The notes: a model not told the origin generated them from the sequence alone. Positions 8,139 to 17,474 are shown, counted from the first letter of the stretch. The stretch is DNA of 64,000 nt from Phenylobacterium deserti (GCF_003254705.1 NZ_QFYR01000003.1:124001-188000), one strand, 5' to 3'. A program made the numbers and translations.

Positions 8139-8447
8139 ATGGCTACGCCTGTCACCGGGTCGTTTACCGCGACCGGGCAATCCGCGACGTTCCAACCTGT
8201 GGTCCGCCGCATGGGGGAGGGGCGTTTCAACGTCGCCCTTTACGGCACCTTCATTGCGACGGTGAAGCTAGAGCGCAGCTTCGATGGCGGCCAGAACTGG
8301 GTCGTCTGCTCGAAGCCGGACCTCAGCGATGCCAGCTTCACAGCGCCCACCTCCTTCATTGTGGATGAGCCCAGCGCTGGCGTTCTCTACCGACTGAATT
8401 GCAGCGCCTACACCTCTGGCACCGCGAGCTATCGGATCAGCCAGTGA
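8139..8447 (+). CDS. Small beta-rich virion protein
   Basis: 102 aa from the ATG at 8139, beta-strand rich, with LERSFDGGQNWVVCS that resembles the Asp-box-like signature of beta-propeller or immunoglobulin-like repeats, although only one copy is present. Located between the gp4-like adaptor and tailspike genes, so a tail needle, plug or decoration role is plausible. The stop overlaps the next start as GTGA. Confidence 0.6.
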   Translation: MATPVTGSFTATGQSATFQPVVRRMGEGRFNVALYGTFIATVKLERSFDGGQNWVVCSKPDLSDASFTAPTSFIVDEPSAGVLYRLNCSAYTSGTASYRISQ

Positions 8448-9205
8448 CGGATCTCCGCGGCGGCATCACCGGGAGCGTTCGTGGCAGCCTGTCGGCTGAC
8501 GCGCTGTGGACACCTGCCGCGCTCGGCTCGTCCCTGCTTGCCATGTGGGACGCTGAGCGGAGCGACCTGATCACGCAGTCAGGCGGGGCGGTGTCCTCGT
8601 GGCGGGACGTGGTGGCCGGCTACGAGATGGCACAGACCACGCCTGCCGCTCGCCCGACATACAGCGCCACGAGCTTCAACAATCGGCCGGGCATCACCTT
8701 CGACGGCGTTCAGCAGTTCTTGGAAGCGGGCGCGATCCCCCTTCCTGCCGGCGCTGCGCCTTGCGAGGTGTGGGCGCTTGTTGACCAGACTGCGCCGGGG
8801 TCTGACGCGACCGGCCGGCGGATATTCTCTTATGGTTCGGGCACCAACGACACGCGCGAAATCTACCGGATCACGCCGAGCGGCCTGAACCGACTTACGG
8901 CGGCAATCGGTAATGGGGCCACGCGCGTGTTCCCCGACTCCCCGATCGTGGATTTTAGCGGCCGTCGTATTGCGCGCATGGTGATCACCAGCACGGAGTG
9001 TCGCCTTGAGGTCGATGGAACTTCAGCAGCGGCTGCGGCTGTTGTTCCCGCAACTGTGGTTGCGCGGGCACGCATCGGCGCAAGCGCAAACGCCGCCACG
9101 GCGGCCAACTTCTACCAGGGCGGTCTGAGCATTGCCCTCATGACGGGTGCGCTCACGACTGAGCAAGCTGCGATGCTGTACGCCTATCTTGGTGCGAGGC
9201 GCTGA
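8444..9205 (+). CDS. LamG/concanavalin-A-like tail protein
   Basis: 253 aa from a GTG that overlaps the preceding stop. The sequence LGSSLLAMWDAERSDLITQSGGAVSSWRD, then RPGITFDGVQQFLEAG and later RIGASANAATAANFYQGGLSIALM follow the pattern of laminin-G/concanavalin-like jelly rolls seen in phage tail and adhesin proteins (segment naming the material, a plane of strands, a closing GxLS strand). Probably binds glycan. It is coupled to the tailspike gene by TGATG. Confidence 0.6.
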   Translation: MTDLRGGITGSVRGSLSADALWTPAALGSSLLAMWDAERSDLITQSGGAVSSWRDVVAGYEMAQTTPAARPTYSATSFNNRPGITFDGVQQFLEAGAIPLPAGAAPCEVWALVDQTAPGSDATGRRIFSYGSGTNDTREIYRITPSGLNRLTAAIGNGATRVFPDSPIVDFSGRRIARMVITSTECRLEVDGTSAAAAAVVPATVVARARIGASANAATAANFYQGGLSIALMTGALTTEQAAMLYAYLGARR

Positions 9206-10914
9206 TGGTCGATGTTGTGGTCACCGGAACGGGTGGGCCCGTCGTTGTCAGCGCGAGCGCCGCAGCCCGGCGCGATCTGAGCAACGTAAGCGATGAGGTG
9301 TTCGCCGAGAAGGCCGCTCAAGCCGGCATCGGGGTGGCGCTTTGGCCGACGAGCGTCAGAGCGGACGGCTCGACCAACGATCGCGCCGCCTGGACAGCGT
9401 TCCTCGCTGACGCCGCCAATACGACGCGTGATCTGCCCGCGGGGACGACGAGGATCGTTCTTGGGTCGGGTCAAGCCTTGTCTTTGCCAGCCGGGCTGAC
9501 GCTTCGGGGGCAGGGGGCCGGGAAGACGATCCTGCGTCTGGAGACCACCACGAACGGGCAGTCGGCCCTGCTCCAAACGGGAGTGGGCGTACGCTTCGAA
9601 GACCTGACGCTGCATCTTGTGCCGGCAAGCGGGACCACAGGCGTCCTGATCGACTGGCGCCTGGACGAGCTGTCATTCCATCGCTGCACCCTGAGCGGCC
9701 AGACGACGTTGGCGGGCGATGGGGTCAACTTCACGCGCAGCGCCCAAGGCATCAAGTTCCGCGAAACCGGATCGCAAGCGGGGCTCAGCGTCACCGAATG
9801 CGATCTGACCGGCTTCAAGTTCCCGTTCCTGAAGAGCAACGCCGCGACTGGCGCACAATCCAGGATCAGGATTGCCGGCTGCCACGCCTACGCAAACTGG
9901 TCGGAAGACATCAGCATCAACAGCCCCGCGGGCCTGCTCGATGATGTCTTGATTGACGGCAACACGGTGGACTCACCGCTGCGCGTGCCTGGCGCGGCGC
10001 GCCTCGGCATCGCCATCGCCACGGGCTCTAACTGCAAGATCGTCCACAACACGATCAACGGCGACTTCCAGGACGCTATCCACATCGAAGAAGCGATCGA
10101 TGGGCTGTTGATCCAGGGCAACAGCGGCACGGTGTCGGGCAACGGCATCTTCGTCTTGGAGAACAACATTGGTGGGGCTCACCACACCCCCAAGCGCGCC
10201 CTCATATGCGACAACACTTTTAAGTACACCGGCCTGGGCACAACCCACATCGGTCTCCAAGTGGTCTGGTCCGCCATCACGTCATCCCTCGACAAGAGCG
10301 TTATCCGAGGCAACCTCCTGGAGGGCTTCCCGGTCGGGATGGAAGATGGCGTTACGCCGGAGGCTTATGTCGAGCGGTCGGGAAACCAGGCCGTGAATTG
10401 CACGACCGGCTTTCGCCTCGTCTACGGCGGGCGCAGTTTCCGGGACAACACGAGCGTCTCGTGCTCAGTCGGCTTGCTTGGAGAGCGCGCCACGTCGCTG
10501 CGCCACACCTTTGTGGACTGCGCCACCTCCGTAAGTAAGTCGGCGTCGGGATCGCCAGTCGTGACCTACGACCCAACGTTCGTGTACCGGGGGGTCATCC
10601 CCACAGCGGGCGGGGTGGTGGCCGGGGCTATGATGCGGCTGTTCGGCAGCGATCGGGCCGACTTCACTGAGGCCCGTGCTGTAATCAGGCAACAGGGCTC
10701 GAGCGTCGATGTGGCGGAGCGTCGGTTCTCAGAAGTCAGCTGGGACGGCACGACGCTAAATGTCACGAGCGCATTCAACTACATCGCCGGCTCCGTGAAT
10801 GTAGGTCTGCAGAACCCGGGCGGGATCCTCTCGCCGGTCACGAGCGACACAGACAACTCTGGCGCGCTTGCTACGGTAGAGGTAGAATTGCGGGGGTGTT
10901 ACATTCGGGGGTAG
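9205..10914 (+). CDS. Tailspike with right-handed beta-helix
   Basis: 569 aa. After an N-terminal adaptor (about 60 residues) comes RADGSTNDRAAWTAFLADAA, the usual entry to pectate-lyase-like beta-helices, then repeating coils with short Gly/Asn turns (GNTVDSPLR, HNTINGDFQDAIHIEE, GNSGTVSGNGIFVLENN). Such spikes bind and often cleave host surface polysaccharide, deciding host range. Catalytic acids cannot be assigned by eye. The acyltransferase gene starting five bases after the stop may alter the same polysaccharide. Confidence 0.8.
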   Translation: MVDVVVTGTGGPVVVSASAAARRDLSNVSDEVFAEKAAQAGIGVALWPTSVRADGSTNDRAAWTAFLADAANTTRDLPAGTTRIVLGSGQALSLPAGLTLRGQGAGKTILRLETTTNGQSALLQTGVGVRFEDLTLHLVPASGTTGVLIDWRLDELSFHRCTLSGQTTLAGDGVNFTRSAQGIKFRETGSQAGLSVTECDLTGFKFPFLKSNAATGAQSRIRIAGCHAYANWSEDISINSPAGLLDDVLIDGNTVDSPLRVPGAARLGIAIATGSNCKIVHNTINGDFQDAIHIEEAIDGLLIQGNSGTVSGNGIFVLENNIGGAHHTPKRALICDNTFKYTGLGTTHIGLQVVWSAITSSLDKSVIRGNLLEGFPVGMEDGVTPEAYVERSGNQAVNCTTGFRLVYGGRSFRDNTSVSCSVGLLGERATSLRHTFVDCATSVSKSASGSPVVTYDPTFVYRGVIPTAGGVVAGAMMRLFGSDRADFTEARAVIRQQGSSVDVAERRFSEVSWDGTTLNVTSAFNYIAGSVNVGLQNPGGILSPVTSDTDNSGALATVEVELRGCYIRG

Positions 10915-10918
10915 CGAA

Positions 10919-12031
10919 TTGTCCGCGCGCGAGGTCGATCTCGATGTTGTGAGGGGTTTTGCCATCCTGCTCGCGGTCGGTTGGCACTTCAACGAAGTGA
11001 CGGGCTCACTGCCCATTGATGTGCTTCTCGCACCGGGTCGCATGTTCGGCTGGGCAGGCGTCGATCTTTTCTTCGTGCTCAGCGGGTTCCTGGTCGGGCG
11101 CCTCATCCTGGCCGAGAGCCTCGCAACGGGCCGGTTCTCCGCAGGGAGGTTCTTCATTCGCCGCGCCTTCAAGCTATGGCCGGTGCTCTACACGTTCCTG
11201 CTTGCGATGCTTGTCCTATCGGACCGTTCGTGGGCGGAGCTGCTTCCTGCGGCCCTCCACGTCCGCAACTACGCCCCCGAAGGCGCTGTCAACCAGCTTT
11301 GGTCGCTCTCGGTTGAGGAGCACTTCTACCTCGCGGTTGGCCTGCTTCTGCCGATCCTGGCAGCGCGCCTTCGTGGTGACTTGCGGATCATGGCGTGGGC
11401 GCTGATCGGTATCTGTGTCGCGTCCCCTGTCTTGAGGGTTATCGGCGCAGCGCTTGGCGCGGGCGCGCATGCGCTTCAGTGGCAGACGCAATATCGGCTG
11501 GACGGACTTTCTCTGGGCGTGCTGCTGGCCGTGGTGGCGGTGCGTTGGCCAGCGACCTTCGATCGCCTTGTTTCCAAGAAGAGGGTCCACGCTGCGCTCG
11601 CAGCCGCTGGAACGGCCTTCCTGATCGCGTGGCCCAAGAGCAGCGTTGTCGGATCGACCATCGGCTATTCCGTCACTGCGATCTGGGCCGCCGCCATCCT
11701 GCTTCTGACCTATCGCTCCGGCGTGGAGCGTTGGGCGCGGTGGCCTGCCCGGGGTTTGGCGTTCCTGGGCGTCTACAGCTATGCCCTCTACGTTTGGCAT
11801 ATCGCGGCCAAAGGCGTCGTCGATAAGCTAGCTGCGGCGACGCATATTGCGATCCCCGCGCCGGCCCTGGTCTGCGTCCGGTATGCCGCTGCTGTGGGGG
11901 TTGCTTACGCCGTGACCCGGCTCGTTGAGCGCCCCTCGCTATGGCTTCGTGACCGGGTAGCGCCGCGTGTGAACAGCCAGCGACCCGCGCCGACTAGCGC
12001 AGCTGTGACGACCGCGCCCGCAGGGGTGTAG
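10919..12031 (+). CDS. Membrane acyltransferase-3 family (OafA-like) lysogenic conversion gene
   Basis: 370 aa with about ten hydrophobic segments. The family signature R-X10-H is present as Arg12 and His23, and WSLSVEEHFY near residue 130 gives the conserved SxxxE. Acyltransferase-3 proteins acetylate O-antigen or other surface sugars from the cytoplasmic acyl donor. The TTG start has GGGGG seven bases upstream and the gene sits directly after the tailspike, a place where a phage can carry a gene that masks its own receptor and excludes related phages. It is not a virion gene by sequence, so it is a cargo gene. Confidence 0.85.
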   Translation: MSAREVDLDVVRGFAILLAVGWHFNEVTGSLPIDVLLAPGRMFGWAGVDLFFVLSGFLVGRLILAESLATGRFSAGRFFIRRAFKLWPVLYTFLLAMLVLSDRSWAELLPAALHVRNYAPEGAVNQLWSLSVEEHFYLAVGLLLPILAARLRGDLRIMAWALIGICVASPVLRVIGAALGAGAHALQWQTQYRLDGLSLGVLLAVVAVRWPATFDRLVSKKRVHAALAAAGTAFLIAWPKSSVVGSTIGYSVTAIWAAAILLLTYRSGVERWARWPARGLAFLGVYSYALYVWHIAAKGVVDKLAAATHIAIPAPALVCVRYAAAVGVAYAVTRLVERPSLWLRDRVAPRVNSQRPAPTSAAVTTAPAGV

Positions 12032-12041
12032 TAGAGACAAC

Positions 12042-12164
12042 TTAGAGGTCGCCCGCCTTGCGAGCGCCGCAGCGCACGCAGACCTTCACGCCTGGCCAGC
12101 TTGTACTGGCCCGGAACCGGTGGCGGCAAAGCAAGCGGATCAGTGGTCTAAGCGGCTTCAGCAT
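12042..12164 (-). CDS. Small cysteine-rich protein on the opposite strand
   Basis: 40 aa (minus strand, ATG at 12164, TAA at 12042). It is very basic (LRPLIRLLCRHRFR) and carries one Cys followed later by CVRCG, a pattern seen in very small zinc-binding phage proteins. It lies between the acyltransferase and the next plus-strand virion gene. No ribosome site is clear, so it may be spurious; composition and coding pattern favour a real peptide. Confidence 0.4.
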   Translation of the reverse strand: MLKPLRPLIRLLCRHRFRASTSWPGVKVCVRCGARKAGDL

Positions 12165-12232
12165 CCGTGACCCCCATCGCTGATGCGCCGTAGCCGATTG
12201 GTCGGGCTGGTACAAGAGTGGTGGGAGGCCCG

Positions 12233-12676
12233 ATGCCTGCGACCATGAAGCGGCATGCGCTTGGCTTGGACCGGATCGCGGCTCTCCCGCCGGAGCCGTA
12301 TGCGACCGGCCCGACAATCACCGGCAAGACGCAGGTCAAGCTGGTCCCGCCTGAACAGATCGACGCCCTCTGCCGCGCGGCCTTCGCCAACGCGAGCACG
12401 GCGCTGGGATTGAAGCTCACCGTCAGCGCCGATGGCCGCTACCGGGAGTGCTACGACATCGTCAACGACGTGGTGCTGGTGCCGAAGTACCCGTCCAAGG
12501 CTGAGCAGAAGCGCCTGTTCGAGCACGGCATGGGCCACGCCCGCGGCGGCACGCACGAGCCGGGGCTAGGGCATGGGCTCTGGTGGGACGCGCCCTGGAA
12601 GACGCGGAACATCTTCGCGCAAGGTCCGGTCAACCCGCCGGCCGTGCAGACTGAGAACATCTTCCGCAAGCGCTAG
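12233..12676 (+). CDS. Phage protein with degenerate zincin-like motif
   Basis: 147 aa; the ATG at 12233 has GGGAGG upstream. The centre reads CYDIVNDVVLVPKY then LFEHGMGHARGG followed by THEP. This looks like the zinc-binding helix of small phage metallopeptidase-like proteins, with the two histidines of an HxxxH spaced correctly, but the expected catalytic glutamate of HExxH is a glycine (HGMGH). It may bind zinc without proteolysis, or the Glu just before His may serve. Function unknown; position suggests a virion or morphogenesis role. Confidence 0.5.
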   Translation: MPATMKRHALGLDRIAALPPEPYATGPTITGKTQVKLVPPEQIDALCRAAFANASTALGLKLTVSADGRYRECYDIVNDVVLVPKYPSKAEQKRLFEHGMGHARGGTHEPGLGHGLWWDAPWKTRNIFAQGPVNPPAVQTENIFRKR

Positions 12677-12712
12677 GCGGCTCGCCCGCAAGAAGCTTGC
12701 GGAGGTTCCGCG

Positions 12713-13210
12713 ATGACCTCTGTCCTCGACCACCACCCCGACTGCGACTGGCACTTCGACCAGTTCCCCAGAGACTGCTGGTGCGGAGCCATAACCATGC
12801 CGCAGCCCTTCGAAGCCTTCCGCCGGCGCAAGCTGGCGGAGGTCAACGCCGCATACGCCGAGTACCTGGCCAAGGGCTTTCCCACGGCTCCGTTTGAGGG
12901 CGAGCCGGAACCGGAGACGCTCCAGTGCCGCCACGACACGGACCGCACGAACTGGATCAGCCTGCAGATCGCGTGCTTCGCGACGCGGGACGCAGGGCTT
13001 GAGGGGGAGTTGATCCCGGCCCCGGGCATCCGCTGCACCTCCAACCGCATGTACCGGATCACCTACGGGGACGCTCTCGCGCGGCTGTGGGTGCTCTTCG
13101 ACCAGGCCAACGCGGCTCAGGCCAACTTCTGGCGGCTCAAGGACGCGGTGCGGGACTGCCCCACGCGCCAGGCGCTGAACGACATCGACCTTTCCGAGGG
13201 GTGGCCCTGA
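12713..13210 (+). CDS. DUF4376-like phage protein
   Basis: 165 aa. The C-terminal 110 residues (KLAEVNAAYAEYL, TNWISLQIACFATRDAG, ITYGDALARLWVLFDQANAAQANFWRLKD) follow the DUF4376 pattern found in tail-fibre-associated phage proteins, often assembly chaperones. An N-terminal HPDCDWHFDQFPRDCWCG block has Cys/His residues that could bind metal. SD GGAGG precedes the ATG. Its stop overlaps the next start (TGATG). Confidence 0.6.
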   Translation: MTSVLDHHPDCDWHFDQFPRDCWCGAITMPQPFEAFRRRKLAEVNAAYAEYLAKGFPTAPFEGEPEPETLQCRHDTDRTNWISLQIACFATRDAGLEGELIPAPGIRCTSNRMYRITYGDALARLWVLFDQANAAQANFWRLKDAVRDCPTRQALNDIDLSEGWP

Positions 13211-14616
13211 TGCCGGAACTCAGCATCGTTCTGGGCGCCTACGAGCGCACGGGCGATCCGACCCTTGTGGCCCGCAACCTCTACACCGAGCAGGTCGCCA
13301 CGCCGGCCGGCGCGAAGAACCAGCTGCGGGTGCGTCCGGGCCTCTCGCCGCTGGCCAAGATCGGCCAAGGCCCACTGCGGGGGATCGCCCAGAAGGACGG
13401 GCTCTTCGACGGCTCGGCGGTTCTGCTCTCGCGCCGCACGCTGCTGACGGTCACGGCCGAAGGGCAGGCGACCCCGTTCACGGGCGCGGCGATCCCCGGC
13501 GACAGCTTGGTGGACATCGCGTTGGGGCAGGACGCGGATCTGAACTCCGTGGCCTACATCGCCACCGGTACCGCGCTCTACAAGGCGGTGAGCGGGGCTG
13601 TCACGCTGGACAGCAGCTTCCCGGCCGGGGGCGCGTCTTCGGTGGACTACATCGCCGGGTACTTCGTCGCCGTGCAGGCCGGCACGGACATGTTCTACTA
13701 CCTCGTGCCGGGTGGCGCGACGTGGGAGCCGCTGGACTTCGCCTCCGCCGAGTACGCCCCCGACCCGCTGGTTGCGGTGCGAGCCCGCGGCGAGCAGATC
13801 GCCATGCTGGGCACCACCACGTTCCAGGTGTTCGCCCTCTCGGGTGACGGCGCGAACCCGATCACGCCCTATGGCGGGCTCAACTTCGACTTCGGTTGCC
13901 GCTCGCGGACCAGCGCCGTGAACTGCGCAGGCGCGCTGATCTGGGTGGACAACCAGAGCAACGTCCGTCGCTGGGACGGCGGCGGGGTCAAGATCATCTC
14001 CACGCCGGGGTTAGCCGAGCTGATCGCCAGCGTGCCGTCCGACGAGCTGGTGGCCTGGAGCTTCGCGATCCCGGGCCATCGGTTCTACGTGCTCCGCATC
14101 GGCAACGCGGCCACGTGGGTCTACGACCTTCAGGAGCTGGGCGACCGCTGGGTGACCTTCGACAGCCTGGGCCTGCCGTACTGGCGCGCTCAGCTCGGCT
14201 GCAACGTCGGCAGCGACGTGTTGGCCTGCGATGCGACCACGGCTCAGATGTACCACCTCGAGGACGGTCGGCGCATGGACGGAGCGGACGCCGTTCCGAT
14301 GGGCTGGTCCGCCCTGGTGGTCGGGGCCGATGAGCCGCAGGCGATGGCCAACCTCGTGCTGGTCTGCGACCTGGGCGATGCGCCGCGGACCGGGCAGGGC
14401 TCCGAGCCGATCGTGCAGATGCGCTGGTCGGACAACGAGGGCAAGAGCTTCAGCGGCTGGCGTGAGCGGCCTTTGGGCGCCACGGGCGTCAACAAGCCGA
14501 TGCCGAAGTGGAACGCACTCGGCACCGTCCCGGCGCACATCGGCCGCATCCTGGAGTTCCGCATCTCGGACCCCGTGGGCCGGGTGATCCGGGCGATCAA
14601 GGCGAACGTGCCGTGA
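13210..14616 (+). CDS. P22 gp10-like packaged-DNA stabilisation protein
   Basis: 468 aa from the ATG at 13210. Mostly beta-strand, with regularly spaced modules (SAVLLSRRTLLTV, VAYIATGTALYKAV, YIAGYFVAVQAG, GGLNFDFGCRSRTSAV, LIWVDNQSNVRRWDG) as in the beta-propeller-like P22 gp10 family. gp10 joins gp4 to the tail needle and plugs the filled head. This gene together with the gp4-like gene is the strongest evidence for a podovirus. The 3' end overlaps the next start as GTGA. Confidence 0.75.
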   Translation: MPELSIVLGAYERTGDPTLVARNLYTEQVATPAGAKNQLRVRPGLSPLAKIGQGPLRGIAQKDGLFDGSAVLLSRRTLLTVTAEGQATPFTGAAIPGDSLVDIALGQDADLNSVAYIATGTALYKAVSGAVTLDSSFPAGGASSVDYIAGYFVAVQAGTDMFYYLVPGGATWEPLDFASAEYAPDPLVAVRARGEQIAMLGTTTFQVFALSGDGANPITPYGGLNFDFGCRSRTSAVNCAGALIWVDNQSNVRRWDGGGVKIISTPGLAELIASVPSDELVAWSFAIPGHRFYVLRIGNAATWVYDLQELGDRWVTFDSLGLPYWRAQLGCNVGSDVLACDATTAQMYHLEDGRRMDGADAVPMGWSALVVGADEPQAMANLVLVCDLGDAPRTGQGSEPIVQMRWSDNEGKSFSGWRERPLGATGVNKPMPKWNALGTVPAHIGRILEFRISDPVGRVIRAIKANVP

Positions 14617-14864
14617 GCGACGCGCTCTCCGAGATGTTCACGCCTGACGGCTTCGCAACGCCGCTGCTGTTCGCCCGCTGGAGAGCCAAGGGCGCGACGC
14701 AGCCGCTTCAGCCCGCGCTTCGCTGCCATGAGGCGGGGCAGGCGACCGATGAGTTCCGCCGGCTTTGGCCGCGCGCCTTTCCGACCAAGCAGCCGCTCCC
14801 GCAAGGCCGCATCGCCGCGCCGGACGGCCGCTTCACGCTTGAGATGTTCAAAGTCTGGGCTTGA
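14613..14864 (+). CDS. Small phage protein of unknown function
   Basis: 83 aa starting at a GTG that overlaps the gp10-like stop. It is basic and helical with two Pro-rich turns and ends FTLEMFKVWA. I do not recognise the family. Translational coupling to the gp10-like gene suggests a tail or DNA-ejection accessory. Confidence 0.55.
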   Translation: MSDALSEMFTPDGFATPLLFARWRAKGATQPLQPALRCHEAGQATDEFRRLWPRAFPTKQPLPQGRIAAPDGRFTLEMFKVWA

Positions 14865-14893
14865 GGCCCAACCCCGATCACCGAGGAGTCTCC

Positions 14894-15997
14894 ATGCCCT
14901 TTCCCTTGATCGCGGCGGCTATCGCCGGTGTGGCGGGCCTTGGCTCAGCCGCCATCAGCAGCCGGGCGACCAGCAAGGCGGCTGACGCTGCGCGTGACGC
15001 GGCGGATCGCAACGCCCAGGTGAGCCGCGAGGCCTATCAGCAGACGCGCGCGGATCTGCAGCCGTATGCCCAGGCGGGCTACGCGGCTCTGCCCGAGCTG
15101 CAGCGTGCCCTTGGGCTCGGTGGCGGGCAGGGTGGTGGCGCTACGGTCTCCGCTGCGCCCCAGGCCCCTTACGCTTCCTACGTGGATGCGAACCCGGACC
15201 TCGCCCAGGCCTACGCCTCCGACCATCGCGCTCAGGGCATGAGCAAGGAAGAGTTTGGCCAGTTCCACTACCAGACCTATGGTCAGAACGAGGGCCGCCA
15301 ACTGCCGTCTGCGCAGGCTCAGCCGACCGCCCAGCCGGCGGGCGCGCCCAGCGCTGCCCCGGCCGCCCAGACGCCCACCGACCTGATCACTGCCGAGCGG
15401 CCCGACCAACCGGTGTGGCAGGATCCCGGCACGGTTGACCCGTTCCAGTTCGACGCCAGCCGGATCGCCGAAGATCCGGGCTACAAGTTCCGCTACGACG
15501 AGGCGCTGCGTGCGGCGAACACGGGCTATGCGGCGCGCGGCCTGCTGAAGTCCGGCGGGGCCGTGAAGGGCATCATGGACCGCGCTTCCGGGCTCGCCTC
15601 CCAGGAGACGCAGAACGCCTTCCAGCGGCAGTTTGCGACCTGGCAGGGCAACGCCAACCAGTCCAACGCCAACCGGGCCTTCCAGTACAACGTGTTCGCT
15701 GGCGACCGCGCGAACCTGAACAGCAACTTCAACACCGACCGCGGCTTCCAGGCGGACCAGAAGCAGCAGGGTATCGCCAACCTCTTCAACCTCACGAACA
15801 TGGGGCAGAGCGCGGCGGCGGGGCAGGCGAACGCGGGCAACATCTTCGCCAACAACACCATGTCGAACAACAACCAGGCGGCGGCCAACATCGGCAACGC
15901 CGCCATCGCCAACGCGAACAACCTCAACAACCTCTTCGGCGCGGGGCTGCAAGCCTACGGCATGTACCAGGGCTCGAAGGCTGGAGGCCTCTTCTGA
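14894..15997 (+). CDS. Putative DNA-ejection / internal virion protein 1
   Basis: 367 aa from the ATG at 14894 (SD GAGGAG). An N-terminal membrane-like segment of about 18 residues (FPLIAAAIAGVAGLGSAAI) is followed by Ala/Gln-rich helices, a Pro/Ala linker near residue 155 and a C-terminal half extremely rich in Asn, Ala and Gln with FNTDRGFQADQKQQG. Ejection proteins of short-tailed phages have this mixture of membrane-active and low-complexity helices. Three further such genes follow with TGATG or close spacing. Confidence 0.6.
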   Translation: MPFPLIAAAIAGVAGLGSAAISSRATSKAADAARDAADRNAQVSREAYQQTRADLQPYAQAGYAALPELQRALGLGGGQGGGATVSAAPQAPYASYVDANPDLAQAYASDHRAQGMSKEEFGQFHYQTYGQNEGRQLPSAQAQPTAQPAGAPSAAPAAQTPTDLITAERPDQPVWQDPGTVDPFQFDASRIAEDPGYKFRYDEALRAANTGYAARGLLKSGGAVKGIMDRASGLASQETQNAFQRQFATWQGNANQSNANRAFQYNVFAGDRANLNSNFNTDRGFQADQKQQGIANLFNLTNMGQSAAAGQANAGNIFANNTMSNNNQAAANIGNAAIANANNLNNLFGAGLQAYGMYQGSKAGGLF

Positions 15998-16809
15998 TGG
16001 CTGAGATCAACTGGGGCGCGCTCAACCAAACCAACCCCTTCGCGCAGTACGTCGAGGGCCGGGAAGTCGGCGCGGCCATGCGCCAGAAGGGGATGCGGGA
16101 CAAGGCCTACAACATCTTCGCGACCGATCCCGCGCAGGCCGAACAGATCCTAATGCAGGCGGGCGACATCCGGGGCGCAAACGCCATCCATGAGCGTCGC
16201 GAACTGGAGCGCCAGCGCGCGGTGCAGGCCGACGTGGCGGGTCGCATCGGGCAGAACGATTACGCCGGCGCCCAGCAAGTCGCGGTGGCGGGCGGCGAGT
16301 ACGACCTAGCCTCCACCATCCGGCAGATGGGCAAGGAGCAGCGCGAGCAGGTCAAAGAGCAGATGGGCGTCCTTGCCGCCGCCCTCTACCCGCTGCGGGA
16401 CCTCCCGCCCGACCAGGCTGCGCAGCGCTGGGCGCAGATCGCCCCCTCCCTCTCGCAGCGCTATGGCTACAAGCCGGAGGACCTGAACCTCGACTTCAGC
16501 CAGCCCGGCGTCATCGACCAGCACGTCGCTGAAGCGCTTGGGGTCAAGGAGATGGTCGAGCAGGGCAACGAAGACCGGAACTTCGGCCTGAAGCAGGATC
16601 AGTTCGGCCTGGAGCGCGAGCGGTTCGGTGAGACCCGGCGCCACAACCGCGCCACTGAGGCCGTCTCGCGCGGCCAACTCGGGGTCGCCCAATCCAACGC
16701 TCAGCGGGGCTGGGCCGCCCACAACGCCCGCGCTGCTGCCGGCGGCTACGGCACGCCCGGTGTGGGCTCGACTGTCATCGCTGACGACGACGTGGAGATC
16801 GACCCGTAA
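15997..16809 (+). CDS. Putative internal virion protein 2
   Basis: 270 aa, almost wholly helical, with long Gln/Glu/Arg stretches (QMGKEQREQVKEQMG, QDQFGLERERFGETRRHNR). It starts as TGATG at the previous stop and ends with the next ATG overlapping its stop. No enzymatic motif. Position in a run of four helical proteins after the gp10-like gene suggests a component of the ejectosome. Confidence 0.55.
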   Translation: MAEINWGALNQTNPFAQYVEGREVGAAMRQKGMRDKAYNIFATDPAQAEQILMQAGDIRGANAIHERRELERQRAVQADVAGRIGQNDYAGAQQVAVAGGEYDLASTIRQMGKEQREQVKEQMGVLAAALYPLRDLPPDQAAQRWAQIAPSLSQRYGYKPEDLNLDFSQPGVIDQHVAEALGVKEMVEQGNEDRNFGLKQDQFGLERERFGETRRHNRATEAVSRGQLGVAQSNAQRGWAAHNARAAAGGYGTPGVGSTVIADDDVEIDP

Positions 16810-17474
16810 TGGACCCGTTGGAAGGCAAAACCGGCACAGACAAGCGGACCGGCCAGCGCGTTGTCCGCCAAGGCGGGCGCTGGGTGCCGCTCGGCAAGCA
16901 GCAGCCGATGGAAGCCTCCATGCGCAGCCGCATGGACATCGGCATGGCGCCCATGATGCAGGCGCAGCAGGACATGGCGTCGGCGGAGAAGGGTGGCGTG
17001 AACCCCCTGAATCGGGACTGGGGCGCGGCGGTCCTCGACAGCGTGGACATCCCGATCCCGTTCACGTCGGGCGCTGGCGGGCAGTCCGTCCGCTGGTCGC
17101 CCTTTGATCCAGCGGCCAAGGCGGTGGGCGGCCAGGACTACCAGGACTACACGCAGGCCTCGAAAGCCTTCGAGGCGCAGTTGATGCCAATCATGAGCGG
17201 CGCGGCGGTTTCGCCGAGTGAAGCTCAGCGGCAGATCAAGGCGGCGCTGCCTGAGCTGGGCGACAGTCCGGCCACCCTTCAGAAGAAAGCCCGCACACGC
17301 GCCATGATGCTCAACGGCGCTGCAAAGGCGCGCGGGCTGCCGCTGCCGTACCCCGACGTTCCGACGTGGGGGGTCAACACCACTCAACGCCCCGCTAGCT
17401 CCCCTGGTGCGCCGGAAGCTGGCGGCCAAGGCCGCGTCCGCACCTACAACCCCAAGACGGGAGGGTTCGACTAG
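16809..17474 (+). CDS. Putative internal virion protein 3
   Basis: 221 aa. The N-terminus EGKTGTDKRTGQRVVRQGGRW resembles short basic adaptor segments that open several phage ejection proteins. The middle is Met/Gln-rich and helical, and the C-terminal 50 residues are Pro/Gly-rich. Chained to its neighbours without a gap. Function inferred from context only. Confidence 0.5.
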   Translation: MDPLEGKTGTDKRTGQRVVRQGGRWVPLGKQQPMEASMRSRMDIGMAPMMQAQQDMASAEKGGVNPLNRDWGAAVLDSVDIPIPFTSGAGGQSVRWSPFDPAAKAVGGQDYQDYTQASKAFEAQLMPIMSGAAVSPSEAQRQIKAALPELGDSPATLQKKARTRAMMLNGAAKARGLPLPYPDVPTWGVNTTQRPASSPGAPEAGGQGRVRTYNPKTGGFD

